From the NCBI RefSeq assembly GCF_014805625.2, contig NW_023998517.1, forward strand, positions 1,010,293 through 1,074,292: DNA of 64,000 nt, written 5' to 3'. This DNA comes from Glossina fuscipes. Taxonomy: Eukaryota > Arthropoda > Insecta > Diptera > Glossinidae. This document shows positions 1 through 13,844 of the stretch, one piece after another (the stretch's first letter is position 1; the number at the start of each line of letters is the position of its first letter). Under the pieces are notes generated by a model. The model did no database searches. It saw only the letters and a list, made by a program, of their open reading frames with translations, and was not told the origin of the DNA. A program made the position numbers and the translations under genes.

Positions 1-3000
1 TTATCATGTCAGTTGTGTTATGTCATTTACGCACTATTTTCTACGCATAGACTGCTGCTATGTTTACCGGTACGGTGCTGATGATGATGATGATGACGAT
101 GATGAGAATGATGATGATGGAGCCGACTTTGACAAAATGTTAATATTGGTGATGAGATAGATGGTGGTAGTAGTGACAATGGTGTTGATAGCATATATAT
201 TGAGAATGGCGGCAGCGCTGGTGGTTGTTGTGTATGCGTATTTTTGTGTCACATTCCAATCTATATCAATCTTATGTTCACAATGACGGATGACATTTGT
301 CAATGTCAGACATTTTTTGTTTTTCCATTTCTTCTAATGGCAAAGACAGCAGAGTAGTCCAAAAATATGCGACATAGAATTGGTTAAGTAAAGGAAATAC
401 AGGAATGTATTATAGAGGGGTTGTGTTGCTTTTGTTGTTTCTTTTTTATTATTCAAACGTTAAAATTGCTTTACGTCTTATAAAATGCTTGCAAAATGTA
501 TAAAATTTTATCCAGTTATTCAGTTGAACAAAATTCCTTTTACTTATTATGGTTATGCAAAAACCTTGCTCTTGGTCTCTTTTTGCCAATTTGATGAATT
601 TTTTTTGTCAAAAATACTTACCTCTTGTTGTTTGGGTAAATGGATAATGTTTGGGAAAACGTGGGCTGTCACTTACTGATTGCATACTATTATGTAAATA
701 GATATTAATCTGTGAAGAAATTTTTGTTTTTTTACGTACAAATATTTTAAGAGTGTGCTTCTTAAAGCCGCCAGCCAGCCTGCTGGCAATAATATGCAAA
801 ACCACCAAATTTGTTAGAAGATATGACTGTTGAGGAGGCTCATAGTACATTTTATTGCTTACTTACTTACTTATGTTACTTCCATTTTCAGTCAGCGAGG
901 TAGTGATCTTTTGGAGCACAGCCTTCACGCACCTTAAATACCTAAATACTTTTGGTATCGAAACCAAACTTGACTGCACAGTGTATTAGAGGAGTCGTTT
1001 AGGCGCAAGGATAGAATCTTGAGCCTTCTTAGTTGTTTGAAACCTTTTCACGAATAGCAAAAAGTTGTATGTGTTTCCATCTGGATTCGATAAAGTCAAT
1101 GTAACCCTTTCTACCCGAGAAGAAGAGAGCCTTAGGTTTCGAGAACCACTTTTGCAGATCAGGTTCAATGAATAAAATTGATTTTTGGTTAGACTCACAG
1201 CAAATGCTGTGTTACATTCTCTGCTCCATTCGTCGATCCTATAGCCGGTAATCCGCAAAGTCAGCATAATTCCTTCTGGTCGAGCCCTTTTTTTAAGGTT
1301 ACTGTTATCTGAGAAATTGCCTTCGTCAAGATAATTAGGAAAGAAAAATCAAACGATGTCATGCTTAATGGCTGATGCTGATTGTTTACATTCGACTGTA
1401 AACTTTCATTGACACAATGCCCCGATGCTTTGTCTTATGACTTTGCCGTTTGACTTCCGCTTACTTATCGTTACTTCCAAAGCTAAGAAAAAGTTTCATA
1501 TCATCTCAGGATATTACATTGAAATTTATATATCAATTCATTTACGAGCACCCTGTATTTACTTTTATTCAATGAAAAATTCCAAGTCATGTATGTCTGC
1601 TTTTCAAAAAGAAGAAGAAGAAGAACAAAATAAATAAATAATAATAATAACAATAATAACAATAATATGCCAAAGCACACCTGTTGGTCGTTTTCAAAAA
1701 ATACCACGACATCATAGGCACACAGGCGAACAAGAGATCACCATCATTGCCAAAAGATCAATTGCTTATTTTCTCACCCGCTCCAAGTGGTTTTTCATCT
1801 AAGGAGTGAAAAAACAAATATAAAAAAAAAAAAAAAACGTATTAAAGATTATTAATGAATGGCAATCAATGCAGCACCGATCGATTGATAGTTTTATAAA
1901 AAAAATATTATATGTATCATGAGTTTTGGTCCCGGAAATTTGTAATAAAAAAAAAAAAAAAAAAAAAAAAAAATGAAAAAATAAAACTGCTGTGGATACG
2001 ATGTTAATGCAAGACAAATATCAAGTGGAAGGCGGTTACAACGGCAATGGTAGCGTTGAATTTTTAAGTTAATTGGCTTCAAGTTAATGGTAGCATAAAA
2101 TGTTTAGCGCTAAGAGTCAAATCAATCGATCTGTCATTTATTACTCTTACCATTTTTAAGCTCCACTTGCTCTTCACTTTAGCTTCTTGGGCAAGTTGAT
2201 GTTGATGTTGTTTTCGCGTTACGTTATTCTTTTGATTAAAGATTGCCCACGCGATGCGTTATTTGAAATAAATCTTTAGCACATCATTAGTCAAAGATCA
2301 TAAACGGGGAAAGATAAGCTAAGGAACTCTTTAAGTTTCCTCTGATTTATGCAGCACGAACAACCAACCGAATCATTTGAAGTTTATTTTTTTATTTTTA
2401 TTTTTTTTTTTTAAGAGCATCGATCGTTTAGCAATTTGTCAAATAAGTAAATGAATCATCGAACAGATGAAAATGATTTTTGTGATAGGTAATCGAAAAA
2501 GTATTGACTTCTTCCTTGATGAATTCGGATTAGTATCCCACACATTATCTCGGTTCGGCCGATGGACTTGTTCATGGGTTGCCAAGCAAACACATCAATG
2601 TGATAAGTACTAGGACTTTGGAGTGACACTGTGAGATTTTTAAGAAAATTGATTATTCCGTACACGAGGCGGTACCAAACGCAACATCCAAACAAAACGC
2701 AATAATGGCAATGTTGGTGTGAACATGTTTTTGACAATGGCAAAGGATTGGAAGCAATAGATGATATCGGTGTAAAAGCGGTTATGTCAAGGACTTGGTC
2801 ATTCATCACAATACTGCGTTAAGGCTATTTAAAGAAGTGTTCGATATCATCTACCTCTAAGAGAATTTGTCATATGGAATTTTATTATGCGATTCTCTAG
2901 TCAAACGCAGTGAGGTGGAGCGATCTTTTCATTAATTCATAGCGCGTGAGGGAAGAAGGCAGCTGATGGCAGCGAAGCATATGAAAATTCGCAGTGAACG

Positions 3001-6000
3001 GTACGGGACACTGAGGCCATCTTACTCAGGCCAGTTCTAGCATGCTTTTGATGAGATTTTCAGTGAATTGACGACTGCGGGCGGGTGCGCGCAGCACGAT
3101 AAACTGTAATATGAATAATAGAGAAGAAAAAAAATGTCGGCCGGTAGTTGTTAATAGAAATGTGTCGTCTATCTCATCAAATCTGCATTTAATGGCTTTA
3201 CGAAGCAAAAGAATTGATCTGAGAGGTTAAACTTCCTGAACGTTGTTGGGACGAGAACTTCGCAAGCGGCTTTCGCAAATCGTGTCGTGTGCTTGAAGGT
3301 ATTTTGAAGGTTCATTATTTTTTAGACAGGTTCTTGAAAAGTTTATATAAAACTCTCACTGCTTATGAGCAACTGAATTGCATATAGGATGACTTAATGA
3401 CTTAGCGGCTTGTCTATGAGTAATGCAGACAAAGTGGATTTGTTGTAAATAAAGATTATTTACAATTTTGATTTAACTGTTTTCAATCAATTAATTTCCC
3501 AGATCTGTGTGCCTTTGGCATGAAACTATTTTAAGAAAGTTTCATTAATTATCCTCTTAAGAGTGTTCAGGTGAGAGGGCGGGAATGCAGTTAAGTGTTT
3601 AACACCAATTTCCACTACCATACGGCACACTTCTTGGCGAATATCTGAACATCTGAAATTCTCAATAATGTGCATGCATGGTTCGCTTTATCAGTGCCTG
3701 TTTGACCGCCTGCCAGTCCTTTTACTTCCATATATATATATATGTACATATATATAAACAAATGCAATACAAATTCATTAATTTTTAATTCTTGTTGCCT
3801 TTTGTTATTAATGATGTTTGTATTCTTTGAATGTTTATGGTTGTTGTTGCTTTTCGATTAAACACCAACATCATCCATGTCATTTTATTGTTGTTGTTGT
3901 TGTTGTAGTTGCTGTTTTTATTATTGTTTATTTGATTGTTTTACATGTACTTTTATTATTGTTTTGCTGTTATTGCATATCTGAAGATATTTTCAGTTCA
4001 TTTATTTTCTTGAATGGTCGTATATATGAAATAACTCGGTTTGGATATTCTGTTTAACTAAAAAGATTCGTGTTTTTTCAATGTTTATTATTATTATTGC
4101 CGTATGTTGAATGATGTCGTGGCATTGTTTTGACAGTTCCTGCTGTTGCCTTTAATTGTTCAACGCGCTTTGATCTAAGGAATGATGATAAATGATTTGA
4201 ATTTTTGCCTGTAAATTTAAACACGAAAACAAAAACAATTTTAATCGATTAGATTGGCTAAAAAGTGTTAAGCTCTTATCAAAATCAATTTTTTGCATTC
4301 ATTCAGCTCAACATCTGAAACTTAATTATGCTGTGTGTTGCACGCTCAGTATTGATTTTGGAATTCCTTACATGTGTTGTCCTTCTGTCCTCAGATAAAT
4401 TGAAACTGAAAGTGAAAATTTTAGCAAAAACTAAAATCTAGATATTTTTGTTTAGTTTAGCAACCCACTAAGTGTATAGAAATGTCATAAATCAATTGAT
4501 GTAAATGCAACCGTTCAACACTAAGCATTGTAAGAAGAAGAAAAATCTTAAACAAATACGCAATAAAATGCAAATATTTGAACAATAGACCGTAACAACA
4601 GCAAGTAACAGCAACTGCTCTAAATATGACATTGAACCTCTACTACTAATGCTTAAGCATGCATGCATGTATGTAAACAACAAAAAAGATTTATAGTCTG
4701 CAAAAATGACAGGAGAAGAGAGAGAACCTTTGAAATAATATAGAAAAGAATTGTGGATCTGAATGGTGAAAACACAGTAGTGGGTCACGCAGTTATTGTC
4801 GGTTTAGTTGTTTGCGTTTTATTGAAAAAGAAAATCTTGACTAGAGATTAACTTCTATCCCATTTAGAGAGCACAAATTTTTAAAGTAAATATTTGCATA
4901 TCCTTTTGCTACGCATCATAAGCGATGTCAAGGACAAACACTCTGATTGATGCCCGAAAGTTATTGATGCACATACTTATTATCTGTTGAAGCCATTCTA
5001 ACGATGAAGTGATATTCTAAACCAAGCATGTGAACGCATGAGTAGCAAGTAATTAAAATCGTGACTTTTTTTTTTTCTTTAATTTCTCAACCACGAGATC
5101 ATGGCTAACATTCATGCACGAATCATGCATGCATTGTATTAATGTTAAGCAGTCTAGTCTAAAAAATATTAAGCCTTCACAAAATTCATGTATTCATTAC
5201 AAACTTTTCCACGTAATGCCGACATTTGTGATCAACTAAATCCATCTCTTTGTCCCTCTCACTCTCTCCCCATATGTTGAAGAAATTTGTTGACTTAAAT
5301 TGAATACATTTTTTACATAAGCCTTTCATTGCTTGAATAGCTTTTGAATATGATGCTTTTTAAAAACTTAAGCCTTCACAAGTGTGATTGGAATTTTTAT
5401 TTCTCGCATTTTTTTCGTTTTTTTTTTTTTTTCTTTAATGTAAAGATATGTGAACATGTCTTTTTTTGTGAACGGAATGACTCCGAAATGTGTTTAGCAA
5501 CAACAGAAAGGAATGATTTATTAAAATGCGAATTGCACTTAAAACTATACGAGCGACCATCTGCTTAATCTCAGTGTGTGTGTGTGTGTGTGTGCATGTG
5601 TTCAAATGCATTTTTAACTACCGACCAATAAAAATAACCACTTCTTCTATGACAGTAATAAAACATGAATTCTAATAGTTTAATTACATTTAATTATTTT
5701 CAATAGAATGGCAGAGAGAAAATGCAAAAAGATATCTTCATACACAGTAAACGGAAGATAGGCACTGACAATTACTTAACGTGTTCAACTCACATAAAGA
5801 CTAAGTGCGAAAGAATTTTTATTTCATTTTATGTTTTCTTTCATTTTATTTTTTTATTTTTTGTTTTTTATTTTACTTTGTTTTGTTTGTATTTAATTAA
5901 TAGCTACAGGAAGAAAATGTCGAAATTGAAGGTTCTTGCGAACCTTCGATAGTTGTATGATAAGTAGTTATTAATTCATCTGAAGATGATGCTGCAATTC

Positions 6001-7000
6001 CTTAAGATGATTAGGAGGTAGACTGAGGTAAAATATTCAAATTGTGTTTTTTAGCTCACGTTCATGTTAGCTTAGCATAGTCGCTAAAGTATAGGCTACA
6101 ACGACATGGAAGTATGGCATTAGTTTTGAAGCAGACTTTGCGTAGCCAATATTTTAGGAATTTCTGCAATTTTCATATACGAGGTGTGTTTAAAAAAGAG
6201 GTGACCATTTCCATGTATACATATATACATATAAATGTAAATGTGAAAGCATTTTTTAAAAAAAAAATCCATTAATTATGATAATAAGTTTACGTGAAAT
6301 CGTAAGTATTGGCTGATCCGATTAAATCAACTTGGAGAAGGGAGTTTATCATAACAGGATTAGAGGAGTAGGATAAGAGGAGTCTGATAAAAATTCCATG
6401 ATCAATTAAGGCTGCTATCTGGGGGAGCATGTTAACAGAATCCGGTGAAACGGTGGGAATGTGACTCGAAAGGAAGGTAGACCTACACCCTTGTCCCAAA
6501 CGTAGAACTATGGACCGGGAGGAAACACGAGAGAGCTAATTCTTTTTCTATTACAGCTTTTCAGTAGTCATGGAAATTTGTCGACTTATTGGTGCCGAGC
6601 TTACAAATAAAAAATAACGCATGCGTCTTGTGTCTAGGCTCAAACGACATGTTTGAGAAACAGACCTTTCTGATCTCTGGAATTGGAAATTACGGCAGTT
6701 AACCTCCTAACGGTCATGATAACGGGCATCGAAGGATGGAAGAACTGCGCCAGTTTTTTGCAAGGAACGTTTTGTTATAAAGCCATACGAAGGCGACAAT
6801 CGGAACCTCAATTTTAGCGGAAGCGGGGGAAGTTAGGTTAGATTTTATAATGGAGATCAAGAATACATAAAGGGCCATTTCGAGTTACTGCGAAAGGGGT
6901 TTTGACGCCAATGTAGAGCCACCAGTTGGCAATGCGCTGCCACTAATGTACACATCCTTATACATATTCCTAAACTGCATAAGCTTAAGGCATGTCCCCT
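1..7000. other. Intergenic region without recognised gene (left end)
   Basis: It holds microsatellites (GAT 77-119, TA 3730-3757, TGT 3889-3906, TG 5574-5594), a poly(A) run (1947-1973) and T-rich stretches. The open frames are below 120 codons and look random: low-complexity Phe/Leu/Val runs or no resemblance to a family. In fly Hox clusters this side would lead to ftz and Scr, but no homeobox occurs. Confidence 0.6.
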
Positions 7001-7235
7001 GCCGCATACCCGAGCAGATAAGAATCGCAATTACCAAGTTTTGCTTTTTGTAGGTTCCAATCTTAGTGCCATTAGAGCATACTTGGATTCGTAGTCGTAG
7101 GAAGTGCTCAATCGATAAAGGCAGAGCACTTACCGATCCACCAGGTGGCCAGTCTCCACCTCTTTGTCTCTTTTTTCCGTTCTTCATGAACATCATCATA
7201 GCGCACCTATAGGATACATCAGCTAAGTGATTGAG
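7001..7235 (+). mobile_element. tRNA-derived SINE-like copy, family A (copy 1)
   Basis: The head CCGCATACCCGAGCAGATAAG (7002-7022) matches the tRNA A-box-like TAGCCGAGCAGGT seen in the copies at 11684 and 24562. It is followed by a B-box-like GGTTCCAATC (7053-7062), GTAGTCGTAGGAAGTGCTCA and AAAGGC, the CCACC...TCTTTGTCTC stretch, and a tail ending CTAAGTGATTG. Order and spacing match the other copies. It is strongly diverged. Confidence 0.55.
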
Positions 7236-8913
7236 TATTTGAAAAACAAAATCATGCCCAGGTCACTATTAAAAACTAAAAATTAGTTCGTAGGTTCGAG
7301 GAAGCCAACGCAATATCTTTATTATCTGCTCTCGGGGCAAAACTGATGAAATCAGAAGTTTGAAAACTATCTTCTACTCAGCCAACAAATACCGATGCAA
7401 AAGTTATGCGATTGTTCATAAATACATCGACTTCATTTATGCCGGTTTACTTAATAAATATTTACATTAGATCTGCCCACTATCTTGTGAATATATTGCT
7501 TAGCAAAGTGAAAAAAAATTTTAAAAATATGTATAAAAACATGTCCTCCGTTATGGAGACAAAATTTCTCATGTATATAAAATTCGTTCTAAACCTTAAT
7601 TAACTCCACCTTTATATCCAATAAATTTTGAGAAAACCAAGATCCAAACATTTTCGAGAATTCCCCTTGGTCATACAATTACAACTCACCAATGGATCTT
7701 GAAGTAGTCTCCCTCCCCAATCTGCAGTTGTGGACAAACTCTCACCATAAAGCACACTCTCTGCGACTGCCTTAACTTTTCCTTGGCGAGAAGTATTGCA
7801 TTTGGAACGATTAACCCTTTGGACATTCTGAAATCAGCTTCAGAACAGAAAATCAATTCAATATGTTACTTTATTAAAACTACCAGGCGCAATATCTAAT
7901 GTACATTTATATAAATCAGAGCCTGTGTTGCTCAATGTCTTGTTTTTTTAGTCTAAAGATTTATTTCACTAATGTAAAATTATAATAATAATAATAATAT
8001 TAATAAACCTTCATGGAAAAGAAAGCGTTTGCTAACCGCGTTAAACTTCATCTCTTCTTATGATGTAGACGATCAAGCGGCAACTTATTTGATTATTTAC
8101 TACTTAATACCTGATCAAACAACATATGAAGAAAAAAGTACCAAACATTTTGTGCATCTCTCGAGATCAGCCATTGACCTTAATGTATACACAAAATATT
8201 CTTTCCATTTTAGTTTTTTTTTTTTATTTATTTTTATTTTCATTTAATAGATAGACTTGTGTGTTAACTCAAATTATAACTACTGTTGCTGGTGTATTCT
8301 GTACGCACGCATTACAAATAATCCACACAAGAGAAATATAAATCTTCTCTACCTGTGTCAGTCAGTCAATAACATACAATATGAAAATACTTGAAACTAT
8401 GAAACCGAACTGAAAGTAAGATAAGCCATTATAAGGGGTGAAAATAAATATACGATCTTTGTCGGCATTCATAGGAATATTTAAGACAAAATGGTGGTAG
8501 GATTTGTTTTTCTGTTTATTAACCGAAAACTCGATTATCTTAAAAAACTAGAAGTAATTTTTAATATAAAATCTATTATTTATTGTTTTTTTTATTTATT
8601 TATATATTTTTGATTTTTTTCTCCTAAAATATTCAAATATTCAAAACAGTTTAGATTTTATTGAAAAATTTGTTTTATGCTTAAATAATGTTTCGTTTTC
8701 CTTCCTTCATACACACTTAAAAGGTTACGTTCGCGTTCATTAGTTGCTTTCAGAAGACAGTGCATTAATTTTCAAATATTTTTATATCAGATTAAAACGT
8801 ATGTTTTTATATATGACATAGGTTGGCTTGGAAAGAGAAGATGATAGAGTAAAGCATTAGTAGAGTTTCTTAAAGTAGAAGAGGAATAATAATTTAGTGA
8901 CACGGAAAACCGG

Positions 8914-9325
8914 TGTTCATATCTATAAGCCAATCAGCCAGCTTAAAAATAGTCGTGGTAGGAGCCTGGGATAAATTGCAGAAAGATTAATGCGCTTATC
9001 TCTAGCTTTGAGAGCTTTCCATGAACATTCGAAGGGACTACGTAAGGTCGCAACTGAAATTCATAGGCCAAACTCCTATAACTCGCTACAAAGCAGCTTC
9101 TGGTGCGTGGTTGGAATAAATTCCAGAAAGATTAATATACTTATGTCTAGATGTCATGAACACGCGAAAAGACTACGAAAAGCCGCAGCTTAGATCCTTA
9201 AGCCAAAATGTTATAACCCGCTACAAAATAGCCCTGGGATGAATCGCACATTATTAGCACCTATGCCTTCCCCCAAATTAGATCTGAGAAGAAGTTTTCA
9301 TCAACACGTCTAAAGACCTTATGTG
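8914..9325. repeat. Diverged tandem repeat, period about 145 bp, roughly three copies
   Basis: ATAAATTGCAGAAAGATTAA at 8971 recurs as ATAAATTCCAGAAAGATTAA at 9116 and as ATGAATCGCACATTATTAG at 9239. ATGAACATTCGAAGGGACTA (9021) recurs as ATGAACACGCGAAAAGACTA (9155) and ATCAACACGTCTAAAGACCT (9300). TATAACTCGCTACAAAGCAG (9078) recurs as TATAACCCGCTACAAAATAG (9211). The middle copy lacks about a dozen bases. The 67-codon open frame over it is incidental. Confidence 0.8.
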
Positions 9326-9983
9326 ATTTCAAAATGCTTGTATTATGATTACGAAGCGCAGCAACTAGACCGACTTAGAAACAATATACCTTGTAAATAT
9401 GACATAGTCATAAATGGAGTGATAAAATCAGCATCCTACTATAAACAAATGGAAAAGCTGGGAGAATGATTGTATGATAGCAAACGTTGTTTCCTATTAT
9501 ATATATTTTTTTCCTTATATCAGAGATATGCTTTTATTATTGACTGGATCAACCTACCAAATATTGAAAGCGTGTCTACACTCGCTCCTAAGGGCAAGGT
9601 TTATAATTGAACAAGCGAATAGAAAAAGCAATGCATGAGTTCATTGGTTCTATCTATGAAGTGCTGTTAGCTGCTTCGTAGAAAGCTATAAAATCGATCG
9701 GTAAACTGAAAGGAATGGCAATCATACATTTTGTATACTTCTGGCACTTAATTAAAGACTTGTCTTCACTTGAATATTTGGTGTTTAATTTAGAGGGGCA
9801 ACAAAATATAATAGCAGCAGCCTCAAATGCTATTAAATTAAAATTTCATTAATAATACATCGATTATAATGTCAACAGAGCTGAACGCTACCTTCAGGCT
9901 AAACACTGTTGATTATTTATTCATATTGTGTGTATGCGTGTGTGTGTTGTTGGCATTAGTCATTAAGCAAGGCAGCATTTTCT

Positions 9984-10017
9984 ACAGCGAGACAGCGAGA
10001 CAGCGAGACAGCGAGAT
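9984..10017. repeat. Octamer tandem repeat (ACAGCGAG)x4
   Basis: Four perfect copies of an 8-bp unit. There is no gene nearby and no function can be read from it. Confidence 0.9.
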
Positions 10018-10668
10018 AAAACAGCGTCAGCAACATTGAAAAGAAATCATCAACGTGGCTAAAATGATTGAGAACCATTAAGAAGATACTACCGAAATTT
10101 GTATGTTTTCTTTCATTTAAACGGAATGGAAATTATTTTAACGGCAACACACACACACACACACACAATGAAATGCAAAATCCAAAGTTAAAATAAAGGG
10201 AAAAAAGAACGTAGGAAAAAAAAAACATGGCTACGGTAATAAAGTTATTAAGTTGGACCCTTATTATGATGTTTAAATTTTAAACTGATTGCAAATTAAG
10301 TGCATGAAGTTTCGTGAAAGTGTTACGCATACATGGATACTTGCCAAGTATGCGTATGTTTAATGTGTTTATATGTGTATGTGTTTTTTTTCTTTTCTTT
10401 TTTTCTGCTTGTCAAGCAACAGAAACAAAGTCTGGATCTTTGTTTTGCATGATGCATGATGACTTTCTGGAAGTTATTCGTAGTGAGAAAATATTGTTAT
10501 TAAATTATAAGCGCACGCATATGAACATTATAATGGAAAATTGTTTAAACAAAACAAGCAAGTGCAAGGTGCAAGGAAGCAATTTCATATAATTGCCACG
10601 AATCATGTTAATCACACTTTTTACAATGCACGTGAGACAAAATGGGAGATACTGCTGCTCCTGCTGCC

Positions 10669-10701
<33 letters not shown>

Positions 10702-11494
10702 AAAGCATGCGTTCACTGATGTCTGTGTGTGTGTGTGTGTTTTTTTTTTTTTAAAATGCTAAGTACGGGTGCGGCAAGAATGTCTAATGGCAGAGGCTGT
10801 GAGGCGCCCCAAGTCAACTAATGATGTCTTCGATCTTGGAAGTTGCTTTCAGAATTTTATGATCTATAAATAATGACGTGGATGATTAAGACATATAGTT
10901 CCAACAATACGTCGTCCGGAGAACGAACGCAAATCATAATTGCAAAAAGAAAGTAAATTTAATTGGTGACGTCATTACCTTACCACTAGACGTTTCTCTG
11001 CTCAGTTTAATTTTAAGAATTAAATCTAATAAAATCTTGCAAAGAAACCTTTAAAAAAACTTAAGAAGGACGGAAGGTTAAGGGAACCATGGAGATAATA
11101 ATATATGAGATAATGTGAAAGAAGGCGAACTAAAATCGTCGCCCTCAGTTGATTGGTAAAGATTTTCTCCCTTTTTTGTAATAAGTCTTAGGCGCTCTCA
11201 GTTTTTGTGTAAGAAACTCAAGCGAAATTTCATATTTTGATCCATTCTCCATATGTAGGATGTAGGTAATAGAAGGGCACATGAATTTTGGTTTCACTAG
11301 TGATTCAAAATTTCCGCCATTTTACTAAGCATACGTCTGAGGATTTCTTTGGAAACTTTTTGCGAATAAAATGCAGGCTCATTTAACAATAAAGCAATTG
11401 CTTTAGGGGTTATATGGCGGAAATAAGGGAGCAACAGGCAGAAATAAATGCAAATGATCATCGCCCGCATAGCAAAACATTAAGTTCAACGCAA

Positions 11495-11684
11495 AAAAAT
11501 CAGTGAAAGTCGTCCGGTAATACGATCCAAACGAAATAGGGAGGTGATGGTAGCAGCTTAGCGGGTGGATCCCAACTGAGTCGCTGTACCTGCGACCAAA
11601 GTAAACTCTACCGCACTTGAGATTTGAGACCGTGAAGATTCACGTGGTGATCGCAAGTGTGACCTGCTCGGCTACTCAGGCCGA
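11495..11684 (-). mobile_element. tRNA-derived SINE-like copy, family A (copy 2)
   Basis: Read on the minus strand: GGCCTGAGTAGCCGAGCAGGT (A box TRGYNNARNNG satisfied), then GGTCTCAAATCTC (B-box-like) about 45 nt on, TTTGGTCGCAGG, and a second A-box-like GACTCAGTTGGGA. The tail side near 11495 is poorly defined. Confidence 0.6.
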
Positions 11685-13810
11685 CAGTAATGGCTGGATG
11701 TTTGGAAACGTTCAATCCAATTACGCCATGGAGGACTCTTGTTCCTTTTACTAGGAGAGGTGGTTCGACTAATTTTTCCATTTATTTAGAACCTCTCTTT
11801 TAAGAAGAAATCCTCGTGCAAAACGGGCTTAACGTAAATGAAAGAGCTTGTAGGAAGACTTGAGTGCTTGAGAATATCGTAAGCTAAATATCATAGGCTA
11901 AAAACTTGATGCGAAATCTCTTTAAAATTTACTTAGTCCAAAGTGTGTTCACTATACCGTACAATGTCATTGAAAGTAGCGAACCTTCCTCGCGAGCATC
12001 CCATGATTATTATCTGTTAACTTATCAAGTGCAATCTTTCGACGATAAATATTCTCTCAAAGGATTACTTAAGTTATGGAGAAGGCGAACCTTGTTAAAT
12101 ATAAATTTACTCAAACATTGCTATTCAAACGTACACATAAATATAATATATATATAATAACAACTTTGAGTATTCTTAGTGTTAACGAACTAAAAGCGTT
12201 TTTTCTTTTTTTTTGTACAAGTGTATATAAAACCATGTAAATATATTTTCGAAGCGAAGCAGCAACAATAATTGCAGCAATTTAATGCAAATGCACTTTA
12301 CTTTAAATTATGCATTAATCACTAATGCACTTTAGAGCACCTTTTATAGTTAATTACAATAATCATATCGTCGATTTCATTTTATGTAAATTCCTTTCAT
12401 TATCGTTAACAATTATATTTAAATTTTTTTTTTGTTTTTTTAATATTTTTAAAATAAAATATTTAAATAAAAAATATTTTTTTTTTTTTTTTTTAATCAA
12501 TTTCCAGCATAATTCCATTCAGTTGAATTATTAAAGATTTCCACTCAATCCGCTCTTCCTCTCTTTCTTTCTTTCTTTCTTGGATAGTTGAAGATATCTT
12601 ATAGAACATAGGGTAGCTGTCGGTAGTTTCGAATTTCTTTGGCCATATTAACTTTCCAAGTAGCAGAACGAATATGTTCGCATATTCGCCTGCATAACAT
12701 CAGGCAATAGAAGTGTGCCAGAGGTTAGCATATGATGCTTGTGACCCTGAGATCAAGTGAAAGTGAAAGTGAAATAAAATTAAAAGAAAAAAAAAAAAAA
12801 GAGAGAGGGAAAGATAGCTAGAGAGAGTCATATATCTATGTACTCATTCCCATGTAAATCATGGATAAAAGTCTCTTTTCTTTATTCTGGACTTGTAAAA
12901 TTTACTCATAAACGTGAGGCGTACCGGTTATTCTACATAACATGTCGAACGTTTGAAACTTTTCGTTGGGTTAGTTCAACTCACTGATTCAAGACGATTT
13001 CATTTACTTACATCCCTGCTTTAACTTACTTAATCGTGAGGGGTGTTCTCGAGTATTCCATTGGAATGTTTGCAGATTTGTACTATTGTATAAAACTTGA
13101 CGTTTTCTACCGCTTGAAGTGTTGGGAATCGCATTCGCTTGAAGATTCTTGTGTATAATAACTTGGTTTACCCAACTAAAATATGGTTCTAACATTTAAT
13201 TGAAATTTGTTCTTCTAAAGTTAAATGAAAATTTTAATTTAAAAATTTTTATGAATCAAATATATTTAAAACTTCTAAGGGTTAGTATGGTAGTGTTTTT
13301 TTTTTGCCTACTTTTTGCTCACACCTTTTAAGAGAAGAAGTGTTAAAAATAACTGCTACCGTTAGAGTTGGGTCCGTAGACAGTGGTGTAGTAAAATGAA
13401 AATGAAAGAGCAAAAAAAAAAAAAAAACCCAAGCATTGAATCGAACACAACTGAAATACTACTGCATCATTAAATTTAATATCGCACTCATTTAATGAAA
13501 TTGTTGTCGATTTGTTTCAAAAACACTCAAACTGTAACACATACACACCACGCATACCACCGATATGATGCCGTTTTATATTCTCAACGTATACATATAG
13601 ACATGGGTGAGAATGTAAGTATGGCTATGTGCGGTAAGCTGGCCTTCTTTTCTACAAATTCTTTGCATTTGTAATGCTACACTCTAAGCTCACTTCTTCC
13701 ACCCATGACTATGCTAACCATAGTAGCTAAGATTGTCTTAACTGGTTGACGCTTTGGTTACTTTACTTCTCTATAGTGGTAGAAAATGTTCTGTTAATGT
13801 TAATGGTCTT

Positions 13811-13844
<34 letters not shown>

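Larger units (their letters stand above)
7236..11494. other. Intergenic region with tandem repeats, no gene recognised
   Basis: It contains the three-copy 145-bp repeat (8914-9325), the octamer repeat (9984-10017) and AC, AT and GT microsatellites (10146-10740). The short open frames are unconserved. Nothing else stands out. Confidence 0.55.

Noticed and set aside
2456..2809. 117-codon minus-strand open frame in intergenic DNA
   Set aside because: No recognisable motif, no splice or promoter context, and of a length expected by chance in 64 kb.
6179..6212. ACGAGGTGTGTTTAAAAAAG, similar in style to a mariner terminal repeat
   Set aside because: No inverted partner and no transposase remnant nearby.
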